A program made the translations under genes and the position numbers. Shown piece by piece: positions 5,752 through 5,760 of a stretch of 5,760 bases of DNA. A model generated the notes under the pieces. The model was not told the origin of the DNA and searched no databases. It saw only the letters and a program-made list of their open reading frames with translations. The stretch lies in contig CAMLCX010000341.1 of NCBI GenBank assembly GCA_946478635.1, forward strand, positions 1-5,760, in the 5' to 3' direction. The stretch is from an uncultured Pseudomonadota bacterium. Its GTDB lineage: Bacteria > Desulfobacterota_B > Binatia > UBA9968. Each line of letters begins with the position of its first letter. Position 1 is the first letter of the stretch.

Positions 5752-5757
5752 TCCTCT
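5752..5757 (-). promoter_or_regulatory. ribosome-binding site of the diiron oxidase gene
   Basis: AGAGGA on the minus strand ends four bases before the ATG at 5745-5747. It supports that start over internal methionines. Confidence 0.55.
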
Positions 5758-5760
5758 GAT

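Noticed and set aside
1..5760. A complete new defence system built from the Fic protein, the nuclease and the diiron oxidase
   Set aside because: The nuclease is truncated, the IS is dead, the genes are separated by long gaps with repeats, and there is no shared operon structure to link them.

Overview
The window looks like chromosomal DNA from a Gram-negative bacterium, probably an environmental proteobacterium or a similar lineage. Three things suggest this: two proteins with Sec signal peptides, wide gaps holding palindromic interspersed repeats of the kind seen in proteobacterial and related environmental genomes, and a decayed IS110-family transposase. The phylum cannot be fixed from this sequence alone. 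I found no tRNA, rRNA or CRISPR array.

Layout, left to right. All intact genes are on the minus strand. (1) 1-631: the N-terminal 210 residues of a secreted von Willebrand factor A (VWA) protein with a complete MIDAS metal site; its C-terminus lies off the left edge. (2) 632-975: a gap containing a 137-bp MITE-like repeat with imperfect 18-bp terminal inverted repeats. (3) 976-1557: a 193-residue exported protein I do not recognise. (4) 1558-1984: a gap without a convincing gene. (5) 1985-3178: a complete Fic-family (AMPylation-type) protein with an N-terminal inhibitory motif and a likely C-terminal winged-helix region. (6) 3179-3502: four copies of an 8-bp motif, three of them spaced about one helical turn apart, and then a pair of inverted palindromes. 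(7) 3503-3808: a possible small hypothetical gene with a TTG start. (8) 3845-4949: a wreck in which the C-terminal catalytic part of a PD-(D/E)XK restriction-endonuclease-like gene (minus strand) abuts the 3' part of an IS110-family transposase (plus strand), which itself carries two single-base frameshifts. (9) 4950-5036: a short gap with a hairpin. (10) 5037-5747: a complete heme-oxygenase-like diiron oxidase (PqqC/TenA/CADD-like) with all six expected metal ligands; its ribosome-binding site is just inside the right edge.

The genes do not form an obvious operon. They are separated by gaps of 344, 427 and about 320 bp, and each has its own start signals. The centre (Fic protein, nuclease remnant, IS remnant, repeats) reads as a small accessory region that has been remodelled by mobile DNA. 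The flanks (VWA protein, exported protein, diiron oxidase) look like ordinary single genes. I do not see an intact new multi-gene system. The most useful leads are the repeat-decorated region upstream of the Fic gene, the nuclease/IS junction with its chimeric open frame, and the unassigned substrate of the diiron oxidase.
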